Program-made: the position numbers and the translations under genes | The notes under the pieces: generated by a model | What the model was told of the DNA's origin: nothing | Database searches by the model: none | The model's input: only the letters and a program-made list of their open reading frames with translations | NCBI GenBank assembly: GCA_937967425.1 | Contig: CALBST010000118.1 | Location: forward strand, 1-5,022 | DNA: 5,022 nucleotides | DNA from: an uncultured Caulobacteraceae bacterium | GTDB taxonomy: Bacteria; Pseudomonadota; Alphaproteobacteria; Caulobacterales; TH1-2 | Direction of reading: 5' to 3' | Shown: positions 1 through 5,022 of the stretch, piece after piece | Position numbering within the stretch: position 1 is the first letter of the stretch | Layout of the letters: the number at the start of each line of letters is the position of its first letter

Positions 1-2294
1 GTCTCTTCGATGAGGCGCACCATCCAGTCGATCTCGGCTTCGGCGTTCGCGTCGATCAGGTCGGCGCTGAGTTCCGGCCACGCTTCAACGATCAGCATGC
101 CCTTGCGCTTCGTGCCGTATTCCGCTGTCCGCGCCCAGAGTTCTTCGGTGATGAACGGCATGAACGGATGCAGCATGACCAGAATCTGATCCAGCACCCA
201 CGCCGCCGTGCGCCGCGTCTCGACTTTGGCGCTCTCATCGTCGCCGTTCAGCAATGGCTTGATGAACTCAAGATACCAGTCGCAATAGACGTTCCAGACG
301 AACTTATAGAGCGCGCCCGCGGCTTCATTGAAGCGACGCGCCTCCAGCTCGCGCGTCACCGCCCCCGCCACCTTCGCCGTTTCGCCGACGATCCATTTGT
401 TGACCGTCTGCTCGGGTGAGCGCGGATCGTATTCATCCCACACGGCGCATTCGTTCATCTGCGCGAAGCGGGCGGCGTTCCAGAGCTTGGTGCCGAAATT
501 GCGATAGCCCTCGATGCGCTGCTCGCTGAGCTTCACATCACGGCCCTGCGCCGCCAGCGCGGCCATGGTGAAGCGCAGCGCGTCGGCGCCGTATTTGTCG
601 ATCAGTTCCAAGGGGTCCATGGTGTTGCCCTTGGACTTCGACATCTTCTGGCCCTTCGCATCGCGGACCAGAGCGTGGATATAAACCTCGTGGAACGGCA
701 CTTCCTCCATGAAGTGAATGCCGAGCATCATCATCCGCGCGACCCAGAAGAAGATAATGTCGTGCGCGGTGACGAGGGTTGAGGTCGGATAGAATTTCTT
801 CAGCTCAGGCGTCTTCTCCGGCCAGCCCAGCGTCGAGAACGGCCAAAGGCCCGAGCTGAACCAGGTGTCCAGCACGTCTTCGTCTTGGCGAAGTTCAACC
901 GCTCTGCCGTAATGCTTGCGCGCCGCGCTCTCAGCTGCGGCTTGGCTCTCTTCGACAAACGTATGCCCGTCCGGCCCGTACCAAGCCGGAATGCGATGAC
1001 CCCACCAAAGCTGACGCGACACGCACCACGGCTCGATGTTGCGCATCCACTGGTAGTAGGTCTTCGTCCAGGATTCCGGCACGAACTTGGTCTTGCCGGT
1101 TTCGACGGCAGCGATCGCGCTCTTCGCCAATTCGCCGGCGTTCACATACCATTGGTCAGTCAGCATCGGCTCGATGACGACATTCGAGCGGTCGCCGAAC
1201 GGCTGCATGATCTTCTTGTTCTCGATGCGATCGAGCAGACCGATGGCTTCGATGTCCTCGACCACGCGCTTGCGCGCCTCGAAGCGATCAAGCCCGCGAT
1301 ACTTCGCCGGCACATGCTCGGCGTCGGCCATGCGGCCTTTCGTATCCATCAGCACATAGAGCGGAATGTTGTTGCGGCGCGCGACTTGATAGTCGTTGAA
1401 GTCGTGCGCGCCGGTGATTTTCACCGCGCCCGAGCCGAAATCCGGGTCAGGATACTCGTCGGTGATGATCGGGATGTAGCGATCCGCCAGCGGCAGCAGC
1501 ACGCGCTTGCCGACGATCGGCGCGTAGCGCGTGTCGCTTGGGTGCACGGCGACAGCGCCGTCGCCAAGCATTGTCTCCGGACGCGTCGTCGCGATGGCGA
1601 TGTAGTTACGCGTTTCCCATTCGGTCGGCTTTCCGTCCTCGTCGTAGGCAATCGGAAACTCGTAGGTCTCGCCGTTCTCGAGCGGATATTTGAAATGCCA
1701 GAAGTGACCGTTCACTTCGCGGTTCTCGACTTCGAGATCGGAGATCGCGGTCTCGAAATGCGGATCCCAGTTCACCAGGCGCTTATCTTTGTAGATCAGC
1801 CCTTCCTTGTAGAGCTGAACGAAAACTTTCAGCACCGCCTGCGAAAGGCCTTCGTCCATGGTGAAGCGCTCACGCGACCAATCGCACGAGGCGCCCAGAC
1901 GGCGCAGCTGATTGAAGATCATGCCGCCGGATTCGTCCTTCCACGCCCACACGCGCTTCAGGAATTCTTCACGGCCAAGCGAGCGGCGATCCTCGTTGCC
2001 GTTCGCAGCGAGCTGACGCTCGACCACCATCTGCGTGGCGATGCCGGCGTGATCCATGCCCGGCTGCCAGAGGACGCTCTTGCCGCGCAGCCGCTCGAAG
2101 CGGACCAGGATGTCCTGCAGCGTGTTGTTGAGCGCGTGGCCGATGTGGAGCGAGCCGGTGACGTTCGGCGGCGGGATCACGATGCAGAACGGGTCCGCCT
2201 TCGGATCGGTCTTTGGCTTGAACGCGCCGCTTTCCTCCCAGGCCTTCGACCAGAGGGGCTCCACTTGCTTTGGATTGAACGTCGTTTCGATCAT
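1..2294 (-). CDS. valS: Valyl-tRNA synthetase, 3'-truncated by window edge
   Basis: Class I aminoacyl-tRNA synthetase that charges tRNA-Val in the cytoplasm and hydrolyses mischarged Thr-tRNA. The minus frame is open from the ATG at 2292-2294 to the window edge: 764 complete codons plus two bases. Bacterial ValS is usually about 880-950 residues, so roughly the last 120-190, including the C-terminal coiled coil, lie outside. Visible in order: N-terminus MIETTFNPKQVEPLW; PPPNVTGSLHIGHA with the HIGH signature at residues 50-53; the CP1 editing domain with TTRPET at 236-241 (the conserved Thr corresponds to the E. coli editing residue T222) and, further on, GAVKITGAHDFNDY; IEPWCVSRQLWWGHRIP near 420-435; DEDVLDTWFSSGLWPFSTLGW; KMSKS at 550-554 followed by KGNTMDPLELI; and the anticodon-binding helical domain with NVYCDWYLE near 668-676. 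No frameshift or internal stop was seen. The start matches the family N-terminus, but no Shine-Dalgarno precedes it. It follows popZ but is separated from it by a terminator. Confidence 0.97.
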   Translation of the reverse strand, partial: MIETTFNPKQVEPLWSKAWEESGAFKPKTDPKADPFCIVIPPPNVTGSLHIGHALNNTLQDILVRFERLRGKSVLWQPGMDHAGIATQMVVERQLAANGNEDRRSLGREEFLKRVWAWKDESGGMIFNQLRRLGASCDWSRERFTMDEGLSQAVLKVFVQLYKEGLIYKDKRLVNWDPHFETAISDLEVENREVNGHFWHFKYPLENGETYEFPIAYDEDGKPTEWETRNYIAIATTRPETMLGDGAVAVHPSDTRYAPIVGKRVLLPLADRYIPIITDEYPDPDFGSGAVKITGAHDFNDYQVARRNNIPLYVLMDTKGRMADAEHVPAKYRGLDRFEARKRVVEDIEAIGLLDRIENKKIMQPFGDRSNVVIEPMLTDQWYVNAGELAKSAIAAVETGKTKFVPESWTKTYYQWMRNIEPWCVSRQLWWGHRIPAWYGPDGHTFVEESQAAAESAARKHYGRAVELRQDEDVLDTWFSSGLWPFSTLGWPEKTPELKKFYPTSTLVTAHDIIFFWVARMMMLGIHFMEEVPFHEVYIHALVRDAKGQKMSKSKGNTMDPLELIDKYGADALRFTMAALAAQGRDVKLSEQRIEGYRNFGTKLWNAARFAQMNECAVWDEYDPRSPEQTVNKWIVGETAKVAGAVTRELEARRFNEAAGALYKFVWNVYCDWYLEFIKPLLNGDDESAKVETRRTAAWVLDQILVMLHPFMPFITEELWARTAEYGTKRKGMLIVEAWPELSADLIDANAEAEIDWMVRLIEE

Positions 2295-2299
2295 TTCAA

Positions 2300-2309
2300 A
2301 GCATATAGC
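2300..2309 (-). promoter_or_regulatory. Candidate -10 element directly upstream of valS
   Basis: Read on the minus strand, GCTATATGCT lies just before the valS ATG at 2294. It resembles the Caulobacter-type -10 consensus (GCTANAWC). With the hexamer CTATAT at 2308-2303, transcription would begin about 2296-2294, at or within two bases of the start codon. No good -35 is visible at the matching distance (TCGCCC at 2331-2326). The terminator behind popZ means that valS needs a promoter somewhere in 2295-2500. This is an inference from sequence shape only. Confidence 0.3.
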
Positions 2310-2379
2310 AGGCGGGCGGCGGCGAGGGCGAGATGCGTTCTCGCAAGCGCACAATGCGCCCACCCCCACGTTTCCCGGA

Positions 2380-2479
2380 CGCAGTCCCGGCTTTGAGCCG
2401 GGGTGCGATCCGCGACCCAGGGGCAACCGGTCCGGTGCTGACCCCTAGGTCCCGGCTCTCCGCTTCGCTGCGGCCGGGA
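2380..2479. repeat. Cluster of three consecutive palindromes (REP/BIME-like) between popZ and valS
   Basis: Three hairpin-forming units follow each other in the non-coding gap. Unit A (2380-2407) has stem CCCGGCT/AGCCGGG at 2386-2392 and 2396-2402 with a TTG loop, extended by outer CGCA/TGCG arms. Unit B has arms GACCCAGGGG (2414-2423) and CCCCTAGGTC (2442-2451), pairing 9 of 10. Unit C has TCCCGGC (2450-2456) and GCCGGGA (2473-2479), with an inner CGC/GCG stem. The CCCGGCT core recurs in A and C. None is followed by a T-run, so they are not ordinary terminators. The layout resembles dispersed intergenic palindromic repeats of alphaproteobacterial genomes. Dispersal cannot be shown from one window. 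Confidence 0.55.
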
Positions 2480-2500
2480 AGCGTGTGAGGTAGCGCGCAA

Positions 2501-2529
2501 ACAAAAACGCCCCGGCTTCCACCGGGGCG
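2501..2529 (-). terminator. Rho-independent terminator of popZ
   Basis: On the minus strand an 8-bp perfect stem, CGCCCCGG/CCGGGGCG (2529-2522 and 2515-2508), closes a 6-base loop. It is followed at once by TTTTTGT (2507-2501). It begins 24 bases after the popZ stop codon. It should end the popZ transcript and uncouple it from valS. Confidence 0.9.
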
Positions 2530-2553
2530 CTTCATGTTTTCTGTCGTTGCCGC

Positions 2554-3072
2554 TTAGCGCGACATACGGGCGATGCGCTCCAGTTCCGCCTCGACGCGAG
2601 CTTCGACGATGGCGGCCAGATTGCGGTCCAGCCACTCCTTCAGCATCGGCTTCAACAGTTCGCGGACAACGCCTTCAACCGTCTGGCCAGGCGCCTCCGA
2701 GATACGCAGCGTGCCCGCGAGGCGCGCGAGCGAGCCGGCGGCTTGGCTCGCCACCGGGGTCGAGAGGATTACATCAGCCTGCGGGTCAGCCGCGACGGGG
2801 CGCGGCTGCGGCGCGGTGACGACGGGTTCGGGCACTGGCGTTTCCTCTTCAGCTACGGCCTGCTCGACCGCCTCGAAAACAATGTCGTCATCCGGCGTAG
2901 ACGGCGCGACGGTTTGTTGAACCGGAGCAGGCGCAGGCGCTGGCTCATCAGTCTGCGTGAGATCGAGCACAGGGGCCGCATTCGGCGTCTGCTCTTCTTC
3001 GGAAATGATCCGGCGGATCGACGCCAGGATTTCTTCCATTGAAGGTTCGGCCTGTTGGTCTTGAAGCGCCAT
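2554..3072 (-). CDS. popZ: Polar organizing protein PopZ (DUF2497 family)
   Basis: PopZ self-assembles into a condensate at the cell pole. In Caulobacter it anchors the ParB-bound chromosome origin and recruits ParA, SpmX and other cell-cycle regulators. This protein has 172 residues (Caulobacter PopZ 177) with the full family layout. There is a short N-terminal partner-binding helix, SMEEILASIRRIISEEE, at 11-27. A proline- and acid-rich disordered linker spans about 28-105, with few bulky hydrophobic residues and runs such as PAPAPAP. The C-terminal helical oligomerization region runs about 108-170, including VEGVVRELLKPMLKEWLDRNL and IVEARVEAELERIAR. The ATG at 3070-3072 places the first helix where the family has it; GGGG six bases upstream is a weak ribosome binding site. 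An internal Met at residue 12 would cut into the helix and is unlikely. It lies between a Pcm-family gene and valS and has its own terminator. The upstream GANTC cluster hints at cell-cycle control. Confidence 0.95.
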   Translation of the reverse strand: MALQDQQAEPSMEEILASIRRIISEEEQTPNAAPVLDLTQTDEPAPAPAPVQQTVAPSTPDDDIVFEAVEQAVAEEETPVPEPVVTAPQPRPVAADPQADVILSTPVASQAAGSLARLAGTLRISEAPGQTVEGVVRELLKPMLKEWLDRNLAAIVEARVEAELERIARMSR

Positions 3073-3098
3073 TTCCAGCCCCGCGGAATTTCACAAAC

Positions 3099-3114
3099 GA
3101 GTCGCTTGCGACTC
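3099..3114. repeat. Perfect inverted repeat in the popZ leader, with a GANTC at each end
   Basis: GAGTCGC-TT-GCGACTC is a perfect 7-bp inverted repeat ending 27 bases before the popZ start codon. Each arm carries a GANTC (3099-3103, 3110-3114). It could bind a dimeric regulator or fold in the 5' leader of the mRNA. The T-run behind it on the minus strand (GTTTGTG) is too poor for a confident terminator call. Confidence 0.6.
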
Positions 3115-3183
3115 AAAGGTTATTGATCGCGGCGATTCGGGTCCACCTGAGCGCGCTTATGCATGCACACGCACAGGCGACTC
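3099..3183 (-). promoter_or_regulatory. GANTC (CcrM-type) site cluster upstream of popZ; probable promoter region
   Basis: Four GANTC sites occur at 3099-3103, 3110-3114, 3134-3138 and 3179-3183. By eye the rest of the window has only seven, one of them the invariant T-loop of the tRNA. In Alphaproteobacteria GANTC is methylated by the cell-cycle methyltransferase CcrM, and the transcription factor GcrA acts at methylated sites in promoters. The sites fill the 193-bp gap between the methyltransferase stop (3266) and popZ. I could not fix a convincing -35/-10 pair, so the exact promoter is open. Confidence 0.5.
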
Positions 3184-3265
3184 GCATCGCCCTCTTCCGC
3201 GCATCGTGTGTGCGATGAAATAAGGGAACGTTAATGTTGCGCGCGAGCGCCGCGTTGTTCCGTTG

Positions 3266-3916
3266 TCAGAACGCGAATGCAGGTGGTTTTGTCAAACCCG
3301 GTGCAACCGGCGGCGCTGCGTCGAACGCGATGCGGTACGCACTGGCGTCTTCGCTCTTGGTGTAGATGCGCGCCGAACCCGCAGCGCCTTGGCGCACGAT
3401 CACGCCGAGGCGGCCGCCCGGCGCCAGCTGTGCGAGCCACGCGTCCGGCACAATTTCAGCTGAGCCGTTAAGCAGGATGACGTCGTAAGGCGCCTCGTCC
3501 TTCCAGCCATCAACCGCCGCTGTCGACACCGCTTTCGCATTGGTGACGCCCGCCGATTCAAGGGCAGCCTGCGCGGCGAACGAGAGATCGGGATTGGGAT
3601 CGAGCGTGATTACTTCCTTGCAGCACGCCGCCAGCACCGCCGCGCCGTAGCCGGTGGCGCCTGCGATCTCGAGCGCGCGATCGCCGGATTGCGGCGCGAG
3701 ATTCTGAATGAGCTTCGCGAGATCACGGGGGCGCAGCAGCGTGCGGCCCTCTGCGACCTCCACCTCGAGATCGCCGTAGGCAAGCGTCCGCTTGGCCGCA
3801 GGCACGAAGCGTTCACGCGGCAGCGTTCGCATGGCGTGGATGATGCGTGTGTCGGTCACATCCGAGGGGCGGACCTGGCTCTCAACCATGAAATCGCGGG
3901 CGCGGGCGAAATCCAT
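3266..3916 (-). CDS. Pcm-family (protein-L-isoaspartate O-methyltransferase-like) SAM methyltransferase
   Basis: 216-residue Rossmann-fold methyltransferase of the PCMT family. Numbering is from the ATG at 3914-3916. Residues include the N-terminal FMVESQVRPSDVTD (9-22) and RERFVPA (34-40). Motif I is LEIAGATGYGAAVLA (82-96). The acidic residue after the second strand is in VITLDPN (102-108). APYDVILLNGSAEIVP spans about 142-157, and the APGGRLGVIVRQG strand follows. These fit the alphaproteobacterial subgroup often found near tolC and popZ. The canonical Pcm segment that recognises isoaspartate (a TISQP-like motif) is replaced here by RTLLRPRDLAKLI, so isoaspartyl repair is not assured. A reading frame two codons longer starts with TTG at 3922, but GGAG abuts that codon and sits six bases before the ATG, so the ATG is preferred. 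It follows the extensin-like gene by 54 bp, probably in one transcript. A GC-rich hairpin (3947-3963) without a T-run lies between them. Confidence 0.88.
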   Translation of the reverse strand: MDFARARDFMVESQVRPSDVTDTRIIHAMRTLPRERFVPAAKRTLAYGDLEVEVAEGRTLLRPRDLAKLIQNLAPQSGDRALEIAGATGYGAAVLAACCKEVITLDPNPDLSFAAQAALESAGVTNAKAVSTAAVDGWKDEAPYDVILLNGSAEIVPDAWLAQLAPGGRLGVIVRQGAAGSARIYTKSEDASAYRIAFDAAPPVAPGLTKPPAFAF

Positions 3917-3922
3917 CGACAA

Positions 3923-3926
3923 CTCC
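3923..3926 (-). promoter_or_regulatory. Shine-Dalgarno site that decides the methyltransferase start
   Basis: GGAG on the minus strand ends six bases before the ATG at 3916. It leaves no spacer for the TTG at 3922. This selects the ATG and shortens the longest frame by two residues. Confidence 0.75.
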
Positions 3927-3970
3927 AGTTTGGCACCGGTTAAGCCGCCCCGGGCCGGGGGGCAAGCGCC

Positions 3971-4690
3971 CTAGCGGCACATGTCGTCGCGGCCGAGATC
4001 GAAATGCAGGTGGTCGCGGTGGGCGCGGTTGTAGTCGGGCGAGAGCACGGCTTGGAAATAGTCGCAGGCCCCGTCGCGGACATCGCGGAGGAACAGCTGG
4101 TCACGCTCCAGCCCGCGCCAGCCGGCCTCGACGGTGACGGTGCGGCCGTTCGCCAGCGTGAAGCCTTTGATGTCGATCGCGTTGGCGCGGGCATGTTCGC
4201 TGAGGCGCCGGTCGCGGCGTCCGGCGATACGGCGGCACTGATAGGCGGGCGCCGCCAACTCTATGCGCGCGATCTCCTGGCCATACCGGCGCTGGGCGGC
4301 GGGGCGGACAACATCGCGCTCCCAAAGCGCCAGCGCGGCCGCCGCGGCGCAGGTGCTGGCGAGCGGCCCGGAATAGGCGTGCACAGACTGCGTCAGCTCC
4401 ACGGCGTTGCGATAACCGCAGCCATTGGCTTCGCTCACGTCGGGCGCTGGCTCGGTCTGAAAGCCCGCGCCGCGAAGGGCTGAACGGCATGCGGCGACGT
4501 CGGTGGCGAAGTCATCGAGACGCGAGGCGCGCAGCGCTTCTGGCATCAGATCGGCCTCTTCCGGCGGCGGCGAACCGATCAGCAGCATGAGCATCAAGAG
4601 CGCCAAGGCGGCCAACGCCGAGGCGGCCCAGATGCGGGCGCGCTCATGCTCGGCCTTCGAGGGCGGCTTAAGGATGCCTAAAATGCGCAT
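3971..4690 (-). CDS. Extensin-like C-terminal domain protein, membrane-anchored
   Basis: 239-residue protein with the Extensin-like_C domain seen widely in Alphaproteobacteria. Its fold and metal-site pattern resemble M15-type DD-peptidases. A basic N-terminus (about 1-20) precedes one hydrophobic segment at 19-39, which could be an uncleaved signal anchor, so the rest should face the periplasm. Features of the domain: CRSALRGAGF (68-77), NGCGYRNAVEL (90-99), CRRIAGRRDRRLSEHARANAIDI (152-174), and DYNRAHRDHLHFDLG (219-233). Likely metal ligands by analogy with M15 enzymes are H166, D173 and one or more of H224/H227/H229. Six cysteines (68, 91, 114, 152, 209, 238) suggest disulfides. The ATG at 4688-4690 is the first after an in-frame TAG and precedes the membrane segment; no clear Shine-Dalgarno is visible. 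Activity on peptidoglycan is an inference from fold and motif, not established for this protein. It is probably the first gene of a unit with the downstream methyltransferase. Confidence 0.9.
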   Translation of the reverse strand: MRILGILKPPSKAEHERARIWAASALAALALLMLMLLIGSPPPEEADLMPEALRASRLDDFATDVAACRSALRGAGFQTEPAPDVSEANGCGYRNAVELTQSVHAYSGPLASTCAAAAALALWERDVVRPAAQRRYGQEIARIELAAPAYQCRRIAGRRDRRLSEHARANAIDIKGFTLANGRTVTVEAGWRGLERDQLFLRDVRDGACDYFQAVLSPDYNRAHRDHLHFDLGRDDMCR

Positions 4691-4770
4691 GGGGGAACGG
4701 AGCGCCTTGACCGATTCCGTCGGACACGCCTAGGAGTGCCGCCCGCCCGCGACCATATAGCGGCGGCTGA

Positions 4771-4844
4771 GGCCTCGTGGCGGAGTGGCTACGCAGAGGA
4801 CTGCAAATCCTTGCACCCCGGTTCGATTCCGGGCGAGGCCTCCA
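4771..4844 (+). tRNA. tRNA-Cys (anticodon GCA)
   Basis: A full cloverleaf is visible. The 7-bp acceptor stem GGCCTCG/CGAGGCC (4771-4777 and 4834-4840) pairs perfectly. The anticodon loop CTGCAAA (4801-4807) carries GCA at 4803-4805 and sits on a 5-bp stem with one G-U pair. The T arm CCCGG-TTCGATT-CCGGG spans 4817-4833. The discriminator is T (U73) at 4841, the known identity base for bacterial tRNA-Cys, and CCA (4842-4844) is encoded. It delivers cysteine at UGC and UGU codons. It is divergent from the extensin-like gene. A TATAGC (4756-4761) could be a -10, but no matching -35 is visible. Confidence 0.98.
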
Positions 4845-4990
4845 TTCTTCCCGACCAGATAAATCCCCTACACATCAACGCTTTCGCAGGCTTCGTTACG
4901 CTGGCGTTTGCCATTAACGGCTTCTTTACCTGTTAGCATCATATTCACCCTCGTCTTCCCTTGGAGACACCCCACCATACCCAACGCCTT
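4845..4990 (+). other. Non-coding stretch between tRNA-Cys and the terminator
   Basis: No credible gene is seen here. It holds the CtrA-like box and a strong Shine-Dalgarno-like GGAG at 4963-4966 followed ten bases later by ATA (4977-4979), where an ATG would be expected. The frame crossing the tRNA has no family-like content. Confidence 0.5.
4914..4945 (+). promoter_or_regulatory. CtrA-like box with candidate -10
   Basis: TTAACGGCTTCTTTA (4914-4928) matches the CtrA consensus TTAA-N7-TTAA except for one base in the second half. The candidate -10 CATATT is at 4940-4945, and the -35 position implied by 17-bp spacing (about 4917-4922) falls inside the box, as in CtrA-activated promoters. Transcription would start near 4952. 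The assignment rests on motif and geometry only. Confidence 0.4.
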
Positions 4991-5022
4991 CGAGGGCCCC
5001 GAAAGGGGCCCTCGTTTTCCTT
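4991..5022 (+). terminator. Strong Rho-independent terminator
   Basis: A 10-bp perfect stem CGAGGGCCCC/GGGGCCCTCG (4991-5000 and 5005-5014) closes a GAAA tetraloop and is followed by TTTTCCTT. The T-rich tract is on the plus-strand side only, so it ends plus-strand transcription. It could terminate a tRNA-Cys primary transcript or a short RNA started near 4952. Confidence 0.9.

Noticed and set aside
885..2396. 503-codon plus-strand open frame
   Set aside because: It lies antisense to valS, whose minus frame has all ValRS signatures. The plus translation is Arg/His/Ala-rich with no family motif, as expected for a shadow in GC-rich DNA.
2295..2500. T-box or valine-attenuator leader for valS
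   Set aside because: No T-box sequence, no valine-rich leader peptide and no terminator/antiterminator with a T-run before valS. T-boxes are also mainly a Gram-positive device.
3202..3217. CATCG-N6-CGATG inverted repeat as a terminator of the methyltransferase gene
   Set aside because: The stem is only 5 bp and no T-run follows.
3257..3272. GTTC-N8-GAAC as a LexA (SOS) box
   Set aside because: The alphaproteobacterial LexA site is a direct repeat, GTTC-N7-GTTC. This one is inverted, has the wrong spacing and overlaps the end of a coding region.
3947..3971. GC-rich hairpins between the extensin-like gene and the methyltransferase gene as a terminator
   Set aside because: No T-run follows on the minus strand, so co-transcription remains the simpler reading.
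4004..4483. 159-codon plus-strand open frame
   Set aside because: Fully antisense to the extensin-like gene, whose motifs and cysteines identify the true frame.
4707..4734. TTGACC-N16-CCTAGG as the tRNA-Cys promoter
   Set aside because: The -35 is fair but the -10 is poor, and the start would be about 30 bases before the tRNA. Too weak to list.
4736..4936. 66-codon plus-strand open frame across the tRNA
   Set aside because: It reads through tRNA-Cys; the SLHPGSIPGEAS-like segment is the usual artefact of translating a tRNA gene.

Overview
The window is GC-rich (low-to-mid sixties percent by eye) and carries a gene set typical of Alphaproteobacteria. The strongest pointer is PopZ, the polar organizing protein, encoded immediately upstream of valyl-tRNA synthetase. 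An atypical Pcm-family methyltransferase precedes it and an extensin-like wall protein precedes that. PopZ, dense GANTC (CcrM-type) sites and a CtrA-like box suggest a Caulobacter-like cell-cycle circuit, perhaps Caulobacterales or Hyphomonadales. The species cannot be named from this.

All four protein genes are on the minus strand, so the reading order runs from high to low coordinates. An extensin-like_C protein (3971-4690) is followed after about 54 bp by a Pcm-family methyltransferase (3266-3916); these two are probably co-transcribed. A 193-bp regulatory gap contains four GANTC sites in 85 bp. popZ (2554-3072) ends in a strong Rho-independent terminator (2501-2529). A 205-bp gap with three consecutive palindromes follows, then valS (start at 2294), which runs off the left edge with 764 codons visible. 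valS has no complete ORF inside the window because its stop codon lies outside, and long open frames on the opposite strand are shadows of it.

On the plus strand, a complete tRNA-Cys(GCA) with encoded CCA lies at 4771-4844. About 70 bp further on there is a compact cassette: a CtrA-like box, a possible -10, a Shine-Dalgarno-like GGAG, then a near-perfect terminator at the right edge, with no convincing ORF between them.

The genes serve separate jobs: translation (valS, tRNA-Cys), polar and chromosome organization (popZ), a methyltransferase of uncertain substrate, and the cell envelope (extensin-like protein). I see no defence system, mobile element or CRISPR array. The most interesting signals are regulatory: the GANTC cluster in front of popZ, the possible leaderless start of valS, the palindromic element before valS, and the ORF-less promoter-terminator cassette at the right edge.
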